Shown here in pieces: positions 47,996 to 59,819 of a stretch of 64,000 nt of DNA. Under the pieces are notes generated by a model that was given only the letters and a program-made list of their open reading frames with translations, had not been told where the DNA came from and did not search any database. Origin of the DNA: Albula goreensis (taxonomy: Eukaryota > Chordata > Actinopteri > Albuliformes > Albulidae); NCBI GenBank assembly GCA_022829145.1, contig CM040753.1, positions 15,948,884 to 16,012,883 of the forward strand. Direction: 5' to 3'. Positions within the stretch are counted from its first letter, which is position 1; each line of letters starts with the position of its first letter. Position numbers and translations under genes: made by a program.

Positions 47996-50225
47996 TATTT
48001 CCATCATACAGATAAGGCCATCACCTGGTATGAAAAACACTGTCAATGGACGAGCTTCAGTCTTTTCGTTCAGGGCCACCTGGTTACCTGTGTGTCAGTG
48101 AACTTGGCCTGCGGTGTCGTCCACACTCTGTCCCATTCATTCCTGCTCTTCTGTGAGGAATTTGACACTCTTCTCAGAACTGTCACAATGTGGCCCTCAG
48201 GCCCAGGCTTGACTGTCCCTTTGTTTATATACCATTTAACATTTTCAGTGTTTTTCTGAGGTTTTCTTTAAATGAAGAAAATACAACACAGAGGTTTGAA
48301 AAAAAAAAGATTACATTGTTATATTACAAAACGGAGCTTTGTTTTGGCAGTGCTGACATAATGATAAAATGTTGAATTATATTGACTAATTGGTGAATCA
48401 TTTATTTGAAGACCCTGACTATATGCTATTTGTGTAACTGCAAACTTCATTTTTTAACAGTTGGGAGGGTATCCGTAACAACATAACTGTGCTTGTATGA
48501 GTATACTGTCATTGTATGAGTAATTTATGCCACACCGTTTTGAAATAAACATGGCAACAATTAGTCGAGGTAATATTAAAATAGAACCTAATGTGTTTTG
48601 AATTATTTTTATTTCCCAAAAATACAGATAGAAAAAAAAGCTCATTGTAGCATTTTGGATTTGTCTGTATTTTCCATCATTCATTTAAATTTAATTTAGT
48701 TGATTTAATAAATTCATTGATTTAATAATAAAGGAGACAACATCTTATCTACACACCTCTACAATAATGTTGAAACACCCCTCTGTTAAATCATTCATGT
48801 TTGAACACTACAAGAGTTACGCTGATTTATTCACAAACATTTCTTCCAATACACCAGATGGCGTTGAGGTTGAAGAGGACAGAAAGGTCTGTGTAACAGA
48901 AGTAGGCTGAAACTTTGAGTACAGGAGCCTTTATGATTAAACTTATAGAATATGAATTGCTAGTTTAAATAATCACACTGCTGGACTGCTGCAGGGCAAT
49001 CAAAGAAAAGCACCAAACAAAATATTTCTTGGCTTCAGCTGGTTTTTTGACAGATAGTGTATATGGCGAATGTTCTGCTTTTTGAAAGAATACTGCATAT
49101 TTCCTTATCTATTTTATATACAGCCCTTATTTCTGTGCCAACATGTATGCTTTTTAAAAGATATATTATCAGTGTCTAGGAAATGTATGACCTTTCATGT
49201 TGTTTTTTTTTAAACATGGACATAAATAAAACCCTCAAACGTGTGTTTGTAAGAGAGAGAGAATGACAGACAGAATTACAGTTAAAAGCTCTACATTTTT
49301 TTTACAAATATAAAGATTGATTAAAAAATAACAGGGATGGAGATGGTTTCATGACATCAAAAGAAAAACTGATGAAAAAGCATGAAACAAAAACACTCCT
49401 GTGGAGCAGTTGGCTAGCTATTCCATCTGTGCTTAAGTGAAGGCGCTCAAGTGCCTGCTTCGACACCTCCATATTACTCTATATTAGTGCAACAAATAGA
49501 GAGAGAGAGAAAGAACAGCTGGAAATTGCATACTGAACACTGGTTATTGGAAATCAACAATGGCGAGTATGTGTACAGTTTCTGGCTCATTTTGACCTAT
49601 TTGTCTATAATGCCTTTATAAGATTACACCTTTCACCATAGTAACATGAGCCTCTTGTTTGATTTGATAGTTAAAAGTGGGACTGATTCAAAGCAACGAA
49701 TCCTATACAATGTTCCCCATATCAGTGTTATGGAAGCAACCAGCACCTTGTTATACCACAGGCTTTATAACATTAGAGATTAACAAATGAACCAAACAAT
49801 CATTATATGTCTGTTTACACTGTATGGCTACAAAAAATGAACATTTTGCTGTGGATATGCTTAATCACAGTCGCTCACAATAATATTTGTTTATGAGCTT
49901 TAGATCTCAAACTAATGGATTCCTTACAAAGTTTAATACAAAAGAAAATATTGGCAGTTAAAGCTGGGAATCCATTTGTAGACATATGAAAACAAACAAT
50001 GTAAACCACCCTTGGTTTAATATCACCCCTAGTCGTCTAGGAAAAAAACTTTCCATATGTAAAAGACATTTTATGATTTACTGAAAACATTAGGCAGCAC
50101 ATGCATACACACACACCCATACAAGGACAACACAAACATGTAGACGTCACAGTGACTCCGATCTGCTCTGAATAGCAGTATACAACTGACACAGTCAGTT
50201 TTAGGCTAGAGTGCCCCTTTAAAGA
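47996..50225. other. gene-free stretch
   Basis: AT-rich, with short A and GA runs (48.30, 49.25 and 49.50 kb). No supported exon. Confidence 0.45.
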
Positions 50226-50562
50226 AAGCATGAACAAAGCATCAACACAGAGACCAGAGCTGATTATGCTATGTCTGGAGCGAGGAGATCAGAAACAGTG
50301 CATTACCCATTAAAGAAAAATAGAGAGCCCCTCTCTGCACTAATACTGCCATTGTGTACTTTGTAATCTATACCATGAACAAAGCATGCACTATACTACC
50401 TTTGATTATGTGGGGTCAGTGTCTTATGTCAACATTGCTGGCATCAGCACAGTGTAACTACACTCCCAAATTATGTTCTGTATTGTAATTTATGTGTCTG
50501 TAGCACCCTGTAGATTATTTCAGCTATATCCTTTGGATTGTCTCCAATTTAAACATGCAGTG

Positions 50563-50870
50563 ACACACATAAGCACACAAAGGCACACTCTCACTTACTC
50601 ACACATATACATGCATGCACAAAAGCATAAGTGCACTCACATACACATATGTGCATACACATGTACACATAGTCAAATTCAGGCAAATGTGCACACACTC
50701 CAATCCAATACACATGCCACACACGGGCTGACAGACACACACACACATTTTAACTCACATATGCACACATACACTCACACATGTATATTCATACCTGAAC
50801 ACAGCACGCATGCAAAAATGTGCACATAGACTCCATTTCACGTCATGCAAAGCACACCCACTCTCACACA
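50563..50870. repeat. CA-rich cryptic repeat tract
   Basis: Irregular CACACA, CATACA and TGCACA units over about 300 bp. The His/Thr-rich frame here is an artefact. Confidence 0.9.
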
Positions 50871-51183
50871 CAGTATTTAGCAGAAGGTGTAGTATTATGG
50901 TGATTATGGCTGTATTTATTGAATACTTACTTGACTCGAGTGATACTCAAACAGGCGCTGATCTCAGGTCACTTTACACCTGTGTGATAGGCAGCCATGT
51001 GGTGCAGCTAAATTAGGACCAGCCTGAGATATCGACTCTGTGGTAGAGGAAGAGAGGCCCCCTGTCCTGTCACACAGCAAACTCAACGGTCCTCCGCCAT
51101 GGTTTACCCACTGTCGCTCAGTCTTGCCATGATGACACCGCCTAGCCTGCTATCATGCACTCAATGTGTGCATGTGGTCACAG

Positions 51184-51420
51184 CTGCATGCAGATAAGCT
51201 TCTACATGCGCACATACATGTGTACATGTGTGCAATCACACACACACACATGCATACATGCACAAAGACACAGATACACATGCACACACATGCTTACACA
51301 AATATATGCACCTAAACACACTGGAACATACTCACAAATACATGTGCCCACACACATTGAAACAAACTTGCTCACATGTACATATACATGGCCACAAACA
51401 CACATACTCACAACAGGTGT
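51184..51420. repeat. CA-rich cryptic repeat tract
   Basis: Same style as the tract at 50.6 kb. Open frames exist on both strands because the repeat lacks stop triplets in several frames. Confidence 0.9.
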
Positions 51421-52120
51421 GAAAATACCCCTCCCACTGCAGAAAGTCTTGGTACACATTAACCTGACTATATGCTTATGTGCAAGCCATCATAAGTAAC
51501 TAAATTATTAATGTCACAAAAGACATTTCATGAACATGTTATACATGGTTCATTATGCATGGAGACATGTAGTTCACTTAAAGTTTTATGAGAAGGTGCT
51601 CACTAACACAATCAATACATTTTTCATGAGAGTCTAAATCCAAGTTATGTACGATATTGGCCTTTAATCCTGCATTATGTGAAGTGAAGAAATGCACAAA
51701 GAGCAGCTGCCTTTAGAAACATGTTATACGCATAACACACAGGAACAGCATTTATATCCTGTCTGTGTCTGTGCAGAGAAAACATGGGATGTTAATCACG
51801 TTGTTTTATTAGTGGGACTGATTTAATAGATAAATCTACAACAAATATTTCCATACAGCCAGAAATGAGCAACAATACACAACTATACAATTGCTATAAA
51901 ATATCTAATGAATAATGTTTTAAAAAACTATAATCAAAATCGTGGAGGTGTAGGTTTCCTTAAAGTTAGTAAAGAGGTATGCTAAATCATACACCAAGGT
52001 GTGAAACTCAGATTGCATGTGAAATACATGCGTAAACATACATCGTTTTTCCCATACTTTAAAAAAATATATATACAGACCTATATAAAATATCTCCCAT
52101 CCCTTAAAACACTTCAGGGG
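51421..52120. other. gene-free AT-rich stretch
   Basis: Nothing recognised except a short (TA)n patch near 52.06 kb. Confidence 0.45.
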
Positions 52121-52124
52121 CATC

Positions 52125-52920
52125 AAGCAGATGAGTCGTCAACTACGTAGATCTATTAAAAAACGTTATTGCAATGCGAAATACACCCATAGTTCTTCCT
52201 TGCTGTCTCTGTTGCAAGGTCAGGAGGCTAAAACCACGGGCAAGCAGTTTGGTCGCCAGGGTGTGGGGATGGGTGTCGGCGTGGGCCAGCGGAGTAGCAG
52301 AAAAGCAGGTGTCTCTTCCCCGCGTACAAAACCTCAACGAAAGCCATTCCCTTCATCACCTTCGGGGAGGGCTGGTTTCTCTGTGCCCGTATTCACATTC
52401 AAAAAAAGCCAACCGACACCTGTGCATGTATACTATTTCAGAAAGCCCGCTTTAGGGGGCCTGTGCACAAAAGACGTTGTGAATAGTCAAGGACATGCTT
52501 GGGTATCATGAAAAATGAAAAAAAAAAATGTTGTGAAATTAGAGAGTTCGGTGGAAACAAATAATCCATGCGAGGAGAAAGGTGAGTGACTTTCCCCTCA
52601 ACGCAAACCCTTTGACATAAAACATAAAAACTCTCAAAAATATTGCATGCATCTCCGTAGCTTTACAGGTAAGCTCAGTGACTGACTGAAATGGGAAATA
52701 CCAAAAAGTCAGCAACAACGGTCGCGAGTGTGAGCAGGGGAATGATCGTCACACCAAGATATACTTACCATTTCATCCCAACACTCGCTCAATGCAAGGA
52801 CATCATTTTTCACCGTATTTGTGCTGAGCAGCGTAAAATTACAGATAGCAATGGCTACATACCGATACCATCAGTTAGAAGTTCATTTCCATGGTTATCA
52901 GCTGAAATGTAAATTACCGC
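52125..52920. promoter_or_regulatory. CpG cluster with open frame and splice donor, possible first exon
   Basis: About 25 CpG dinucleotides in 800 bp, far above the flanks. Inside lies an open plus-strand frame from ATG 52131 to TGA 52511 (126 codons, Arg/Ser/Lys/Gly-rich, no recognised domain). A textbook donor (GGAGAAAG|GTGAGT, intron from 52582) follows. A plus-strand first exon of about 450 bp ending at 52581 is therefore plausible, either non-coding or with an unknown small protein. A CpG-rich enhancer is the alternative. The next acceptor on this strand could not be assigned with confidence. Confidence 0.4.
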
Positions 52921-53429
52921 TTTGTAGTCTAGGGTGTAAACCAGTTCACTTTTATGGAAAGTTATGCAAAAGTAAAGCACGCCTGTTCAGTCATTCAGGG
53001 ACACTTTTATGAAAAACTGACGTTATTTATTACAGATGGCTCTATCCAGTCTCACTTGAGATGGTAGATTCAACCAACGGTTTTGCATTGCACTGCTGTT
53101 GGTATTGGTTCACTGTTGCAACTGATGAAAAATACATAACAAACATTGTGAAAACAACAGCGTTTCAAAAGTGATCAGTTCACACATACCCTTTGAAGGC
53201 AAAGTTGATGTGAGTAGTCACTGTTACAGACTGATGATGTTAGGCCATCTCACATTGTCCATGTGTCACAAACTTCTCGGTCTTCTGCATAATTCTAGAA
53301 TTGTAGATATTGGGTGAATCTGCCCAGGTGTTTACAGCCCACACTAGCCATGCTTACAGTATTTTTCGGTGGCATAAAAACATTTTTTGAAATGGAAGTC
53401 ACTATGAAAAGTTAACTCAACCTGGTGAA

Positions 53430-53464
53430 CAGGATCATACTTTGCTGCAACCATTTTACCTTTA
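53430..53464 (+). repeat. 35-bp direct repeat, left copy
   Basis: Begins CAGGATCATACTTTGCTGCA and ends in TTACCTTTA. It is identical over 35 bp to 53878-53912 and borders the left side of duplicated block copy 1. Confidence 0.97.
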
Positions 53465-53877
53465 TGAATCCAGGTAAGAAAGACAATATTGTAAATGCTT
53501 ATATATAGTATATATAATAATATATATTTATATACATTATATATGCATTTTATTAATGCTTGACCATTTTATTTCAATTTCCAGTTTTTGAGGAATTTAT
53601 GCACGGATGCCACTGATGATCAGTTTATTAACAAAACAAGAATATAACTTGCTTTCCCATGGATATAAACCTGGACCATGGATTAATTTCCTGATGCCTC
53701 CAACCATGAAGCAGGGAGGGTGGAGGGAGAAAAAAGAAAAATATTCACCTAAAAAACCAAAACACAGAGGGACTTTGAGGGCAACAAGAAGCAAGCACAT
53801 GCATGCGCAAGGCTGAAGTCTGAAACAGAGGGATGCTGCGGTTTTAGACACTGCATCTGCAGCCAGCTGGTCTCTCT
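53462..53877 (+). repeat. transposed duplication, copy 1 (flanked by 35-bp direct repeats)
   Basis: This 416-bp block is nearly identical to 55352-55763, in the same orientation. I count two substitutions and four one-base length differences by eye. It contains CAG|GTAAGA (donor at 53474) and TTTCAATTTCCAG (acceptor ending 53584) around a 111-bp TA-rich intron-like segment. The segment to its right continues AGGAATTTATGCACGG. Only this copy is bracketed by the perfect 35-bp repeat, so it is likely the inserted daughter. Open minus-strand frames over it show no recognisable domain. There are no terminal inverted repeats, A tail or transposase, so it does not look like a standard mobile element. 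Confidence 0.85.
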
Positions 53878-53912
53878 CAGGATCATACTTTGCTGCAACC
53901 ATTTTACCTTTA
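53878..53912 (+). repeat. 35-bp direct repeat, right copy
   Basis: Exact match of 53430-53464. It is followed by AAGAAACACTTGATGACC, presumably the original continuation of the target site. Confidence 0.97.
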
Positions 53913-55351
53913 AGAAACACTTGATGACCAAAGCAGATTTTTTTCTCACCAAAAATACTTTGAGTGCTTTTTAACCACAACATACTTTCAAACAAATGTA
54001 TACATTTACCGCAGTTCTTCTGTAAAGGAAGTATTCAGTATAAAATTGTATCAGTATATGATTGTAACTGTATTGACTGTAATTTAATTGGAGATGATCA
54101 TTTTGTGTACTCCTCTTGCACCACACATTGACCCCATTTCCTCTCGGTGTTGTGCTTCAACAGGTTTACTCATCTGTTATTGTTGTTGTTTGCCATGACC
54201 ACATCATGCCAGAATAGTTGGGCGGGACTTGATTTTTATGTAATGTGTTGAGACGTGTTTACTGTTGTGCCATAATGTGTTTGTCAAAAAGACAAACTTG
54301 TTAAGCAAAAAAAAAAAAAAAAAATACATAAAATTAAGTTCAAGTGTTGAAATTGTGGACCACAGTTTCACTCATATGATGTAAACAACAGAAAATATTG
54401 TCCTGGTCAAATACCCTATTCAATGACTTCATTGGTGTTTCCATTTTGTGTGCATTTCCTGCATTTTTTTTTTTACGTCAGACTATTACAACCTACCAAG
54501 TTAAAAACCAGATGCACAATCAGCATACGCAAGCGAATTTTGTTTCGTGTATTTGACAAAAATATGTGTTTCTTCTGAAATGATCAGTAATAAGCATGAA
54601 TTCTTTTGGTACTGAAAGGGTTAAAGTATATCACATAAAGTGTTTGAACCATGTCTGGATGCACCCTGAGGAAAACTGGCTTGGTGCTATAAAATAACAC
54701 TGCTAAGGCCTACCTAGAGTTTGATCCAGGCCTGTTATGCAAAAACAAACTTATAGCTAGTGTGATGATCCAATGAATTACACTTGCATACAGTGATTTA
54801 CTACTCCTCAAATAAACTCATGACTAGCGTCCTTGGACCGTATCTTACGCAAATGTTCCGTAACTGACCTAATTCTCCTACGTGTTGGTGTAGAAACACT
54901 TACAGTATGACTACCATTTCCTATAAATAGGGCCAAGCATACTAATCTAGGTTTCTTTTGTGCCAGATGTTATGTAAATCTTTCTGTTTGGGATTACATT
55001 TGAAATGTTGCCATTGTTGCTCTTTGGAAAACTGAAGGGTTTCCAAATTAGTAGAATTGCCATCATATTTTTTTCCACAGGGTGGCAGTATAGGTTTATC
55101 TTAAAAATAGTCACCCATCATTTTTTTCAACGGAGGGAGGTTTATTGTATCTGGCAGGAAAGTAAAACCCAGTTTCAAACTGAGCAATTCCACATTCTGC
55201 TGCTCTGCTCTCACTAAGGGAAGAGCCCACAACTGCAGGGTGTATGTGTGTGTGAGAGAGAAAGAGAGAGTGAGAGAAAGAAAAAGAGAGAAAGATAGAG
55301 CTACTACAAACTGTAGGGTTCTACATTTCAAAGACACACTGCAATGTTTAG
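53913..55351. other. gene-free stretch between the duplicated blocks
   Basis: Contains a 19-20-bp A run near 54.31 kb, a T run near 54.47 kb and a (GA)n tract at about 55.25-55.30 kb. No supported exon. Confidence 0.45.
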
Positions 55352-55763
55352 TTATGAATCCAGGTAAGAAAGAAAATATTGTATATGCTTATATATAGTA
55401 TATATAATAATATATATTTATATACATTATATATGCATTTTATTAATGCTTGACCATTTTATTTCAATTTCCAGTTTTTGAGGAATTTATGCACGGATGC
55501 CACTGATGATCAGTTTATTAACAAAACAAGAATATAACTTGCTTTCCCATGGATATAAACCTGGACCATGGATTAATTTCCTGATGCCTCCAACCATGAA
55601 GCAGGGAGGGTGGAGGGAGAAAAAGAAAATATTCACCTAAAAACCAAAACACAGAGGACTTTGAGGGCAACAAGAAGCAAGCACATGCATGCGCAAGGCT
55701 GAAGTCTGAAACAGAGGGATGCTGCGGTTTTAGACACTGCATCTGCAGCCAGCTGGTCTCTCT
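55352..55763 (+). repeat. transposed duplication, copy 2 (probable source)
   Basis: This 412-bp counterpart of 53462-53877 has the same 111-bp intron-like segment (55364-55474). Its flanks have no direct repeat and continue in unique sequence on both sides. Compared with copy 1 it is one base shorter in three A runs and one G run. Confidence 0.85.
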
Positions 55764-58700
55764 TTTTGGAAACTTGTTGATCACGGTAACAGAGAATGAG
55801 ATGTGCTTTTACTGGTTGTGGCCAGAGCTGTAAATAACACATCAACGCGGTCGCCTGTGCAGCCAGTTTGGTTCACGGGAGTCTAAAGAGGCGAGAGAGG
55901 AAAGAAAGAAGGGAAGAACTCATGTTGGCTCCAGGGAGGATACAAAAACAACAAATGTGGTCTGCTCTGTTGGGTAAGACATGCTGGATGGGAGCCCGTG
56001 CTTGCTCCATATCTCTAACTACACTGCAATTACTGTAAATCTCTCTTCAGGAACTAAGGGTGAGAATGAAGATAAAGAAATGTTGGCATTGTAGTCAGGG
56101 TGTGTTAACACAGTTTAACTGGCAGGCAGTTTTCACACAGAACTGCATTGGATAATTTGGGTGAGGGTGGGGAGGGGGGGTTATAAATTGTGTGAGTGCA
56201 TGTGTTAGCTTTTGTGTGTGTTTGTGTGCATGTGTGAGTAATTAGGAGGATTGGGAGTTTAATTGCAGCTGTGTAGCTGAGAAGGAAGATGCTTTGTTTG
56301 CACTACAATACCTCTTTGCCCTGCAGATTCATGTGTCATCCTGCTTGAGTGCAGGTGATGGTGTGTAAATGTGTGAGGTGACTGAGTGTTGTTCTGTGTG
56401 TAGGTAATGGTGTGTGTAATTCTGCGTATGTGAATGTGTGTGGTTCTGCAAATTGCAATATGTAATTTTGTCTTCTATGTGTGAGTGTGGGCGATTGTGT
56501 GCTGTTCTGTTTGTGTGAGTGTAGGTAAATATGTGGGAAGACAGAACCTTACAGATATATGGAACTTCTCTCTCTCTACTAATGCACACACACACACAAA
56601 CACACATGCACATATACAAGCATAAAAGAGAGAGAGAGCGAGAGAGGGAGACTTTTCCAGAGTGTTTATTTTTTTAATTTAATGTATCTTTGAATCTTAT
56701 GAGTGAATCATAAACATTTATAATAACAAAGTAGATGCAGCAAAAGCTTCTTTAAACCAATGATATGATGACATACATAAACAAGCAATGCTTCTGCCAA
56801 TATTGTTTTCCCTTAAAACCACAGTATGGTTCAGTAGCAATAACACAACGCAAAACACAATGGAACAACATATCATCACATATATGTCTTTTCGCCATGG
56901 TCTGAGGTATTAGTGATGATGGGATCTCAGAGGCAGTGGGAAGGGCTGTCATTCCTCCCTCACTGGCAAATGGCTTAGCCTCTGGTTCAGGGTTGTTTCC
57001 AATAGTGATGGGAAAATGAGGTATCCATGACTGTAAAAATAGGTGGATCTACCAGATGTTACCAGTAACACAGATTTTTTTTGTGTTTTGTCGTAAATTG
57101 GTCAAAGCATTTTGATTGATTAAAAGAAGCCAGTGTTTGACAGCTAATTGTAGCTCTACCAATTTTTGATGCAATATCTTATTCACCCATCAGTAATGTT
57201 CATGCTGAGTTTACCACGAAAACCCATGGAAACACCAGCCCTCCAGAAGCAGGGTCGTCCATCTCTCCTTTACAAGAAGCACAGGGTACTTGTTAAATGT
57301 TTGTTTTGCTTGTAGTCAGCCAGACATTTTTGGATTGAAAAACATTCCTGAAAAGTTAGGAAAGTTAAACATTCCTTGCATTCAAATTTCCAGGTTCCTA
57401 AATGTCCCTTGAACCTTGTTTATGATGTTTTTTTTTCTATTACTCTGACAGAACTTGGAAGAATAAAATGTTCAAGACTGTTTGGACCTAGAATTCTCAT
57501 CATGACTTCTCACAATATAAAATAGGAATTTAACCAGGATCTTCTCCAACCATTGCCCTTCAGGACTGGGGTTGTGCAGCTCTGTCTTATAGCAAACAGG
57601 AGGAGCATATTGAGAGAGGGTTCAGCCAGTAAACATTTGAACTGCTGTCAGGGTGACTCCAATCCTGCTGAAATGCTGTGCTACTCTCATTCACATAGGC
57701 ACCTGGAAATCCAACATTTATCTGATTTATTACAAGCCACGACCCTGGTGACCTTCATATGACGACTGCAAGCCTCTCCTCCAATCACAAGTTACTACAG
57801 TCCAGCAAAATGAATGTCACAAACCTGACCACATTCATTAAATCAGGCCCGCATGCATGCACACCAACACACAGGCACGCATGTACGGACATATACAAGA
57901 GGCTGAGGTAAACTAGTATAATGTATGTGTAACTAACAAGCATGGACGTGCCTCTCTCCTTATGTTATTTGAGACAGACACAGGGTTTTCTGCTGTGCAG
58001 TATTCTGCCAACAGCCCAAAGGGACCGTCAGTGTCTTCAGGGTGATATTGAGGAGAACAGGAGAAAAAATCTGGGACAAACATTTAAACAGGATCAGAGG
58101 CAATCCCATGTGGGATAGTTCTAATGTTAAGGATTTAAAGTTTGCTTGAAAAGGATGGATTCTAATTCTTAAAGTGATCATGTAGGCAAACGCACATTGC
58201 TACAATGAATACACAAGATCAAAAAAAAGAAAATAGAATAAAAACACAGATGAAACCAAAGTTGTAATTTGTATTTGTTAATTTTTTAAATATGAAAAGC
58301 AATTACCACAATGTTTAAATAAACATTTTTTGTAAGAAACAAAAATATTTTACTGTGATTAAGTGATTTTTTTGCTCTGTAGAATCCCCTCAGAATTCAT
58401 AGCACTTTAATGACTAGTCATTGAGTGGTTATCAATGTATAATTCAGTTATCCAGGTACTCTGATCTTATCACATGCCTTACATCAAACAGTGATTTCAC
58501 CCTTGACCTAATACTCTGATTTAGCTCATATTACTAGGCCATATGCTTCTTCTTGCGCAATGTAAATGGCCTACTTTATTCAGCTAATCTCTACTGCATT
58601 GATTTCTCAATGCTGTAGGATGGCTACAATTTTACTGCTCTGCATGAAAAATCAATAGCTGCTCTCCAACTATCAAAAGTGTGAGGATGATAACATCCAT

Positions 58701-59528
58701 GAAATGGTCTGCTGATCAATAAGTAGCTGAAATATTCAGCATTTTGCACGTTTCAACTCTAATGAGTCAGCACTTGATGAGAGTCACACTCTACATTGCT
58801 AGAAATGGTTGATCTCATAATTTAAAAAGCAGCATGTTTGAAAGTTCTCTGACCTGAGCTGAGTGACAGTGATCTATAATGTCAACAAACTTCATTGAGG
58901 TCAGGAGAGGGCAGGGTTATTCTGGCTGCTCTTTTTGTACTGTCTGGCCAATTGCAGTGCCAGAATAGACATTTGGAAAATGGCAGCCATATCATTAGGT
59001 CCAATTTTGATTGCAACTGCATTGTTCAACAATGTCTTAAATCATTGCTTGTCCCCTTTACGGACTGCTTGCATGGCCTGAAAATGGTCAGTGATAGCTC
59101 CCTAATTATAAAATGGCTGAATCTTGTTTCCTGTAATGAAAATCCAATTTCTCCCATACGTCTTTGTGTTAACCACCTCAAACCCAATTAGATCACAGTG
59201 AAGCTGTATGTGTCAATTATGAAGGCTGGGTCAAACATATACAGGGCCACTCTCTCTGACACTATGTAGACCAGCTGTCAGTGAGGACCAATGGAGAGAA
59301 GAGGACAAAATCTGAAGGAAGGAGGATAGAAGCACCATCTGTATGGTTATAGATGGGCGGGAAGTCAAGAGGTGGGAGGGGCCACAATCTGTGCCTCAGG
59401 CTGAGCTGGTTGAGCGAGGGGGACACAAGAGCATTTGGCACCCCTTATTGTAATGTGTGGTGTCCTGGACGCAGTAAGTCACTTCGGTCCTGAACAAGCA
59501 TTCATAAAATCATGCTCATTACCACTAA
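55764..59528. other. gene-free stretch with GT-rich tract
   Basis: 56.20-56.64 kb is GT-rich passing into CA and GA repeats. The 58.85-59.22 kb part is non-repetitive and enhancer-like (repeated CCAATT, ACAATG and TAATTA-type cores). No exon was recognised. Confidence 0.4.
56205..56645. repeat. GT-rich cryptic repeat with CA and GA ends
   Basis: Irregular GTGTGTG and GTGTGAGTG units, then ACACACACA at 56585-56600, then GAGAGA. The minus-strand His/Thr-rich frame is an artefact. Confidence 0.88.
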
Positions 59529-59819
59529 CTACTTCATCCAATCCATTTCTCTAGAGTCAGGAATCCAAGAATTCTTCAGTCCCTCTACACCAATCCTGCT
59601 CAACATCATCTTAGCATCCTCTGGAGGTGTCTGAGCAAAGCGGTGGGGGATGGGGGATGGGGGATGGGGGGGAGTGCTTTCTTCCTCTTCTTCACCTGGT
59701 TGATATTCCACTCCACTCTGTAGCACTGCACACATGCCATGTTTGGAGTATTGTGCATAAATATAACCAGGATAGATCTTTTGATGCCTTTTTGAAGCAT
59801 GATACTTCACTGATACAAT
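59529..59819 (-). CDS. putative terminal coding exon, protein not recognised
   Basis: On the minus strand a good acceptor (pyrimidine-rich tract then GTCTGCTTGCAG, AG at 59821-59820) is followed in frame 0 by 96 codons and a stop at 59529. The translation has an acidic run (GEEEEE), a Pro/His stretch encoded by a (CCCCCAT)n repeat, and a protein-like end including KMMLSRIGVEGLKNSWIPDS and then REMDWMK. The C-terminal 35 residues look like a real cytoplasmic tail rather than chance translation, but I cannot name the family. No AATAAA was seen close downstream. The repeat inside the frame argues for caution. Confidence 0.3.
   Translation of the reverse strand: MVSVKYHASKRHQKIYPGYIYAQYSKHGMCAVLQSGVEYQPGEEEEESTPPHPPSPIPHRFAQTPPEDAKMMLSRIGVEGLKNSWIPDSREMDWMK
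59644..59673 (+). repeat. (GGGGGAT)n minisatellite, potential G-quadruplex
   Basis: Four G5-or-longer tracts separated by AT, within the putative minus-strand exon. The opposite strand reads as Pro-His/Pro-Ser repeats. Confidence 0.93.

Noticed and set aside
51155-51499. 114-codon plus frame and 85-codon minus frame
   Set aside because: Artefacts of the CA/TG-rich tract, open on both strands.
53597-53995. 132-codon minus-strand frame over duplicated block copy 1
   Set aside because: The frame is not kept across both copies and crosses the edge of the duplication into the 35-bp repeat; no recognisable domain.
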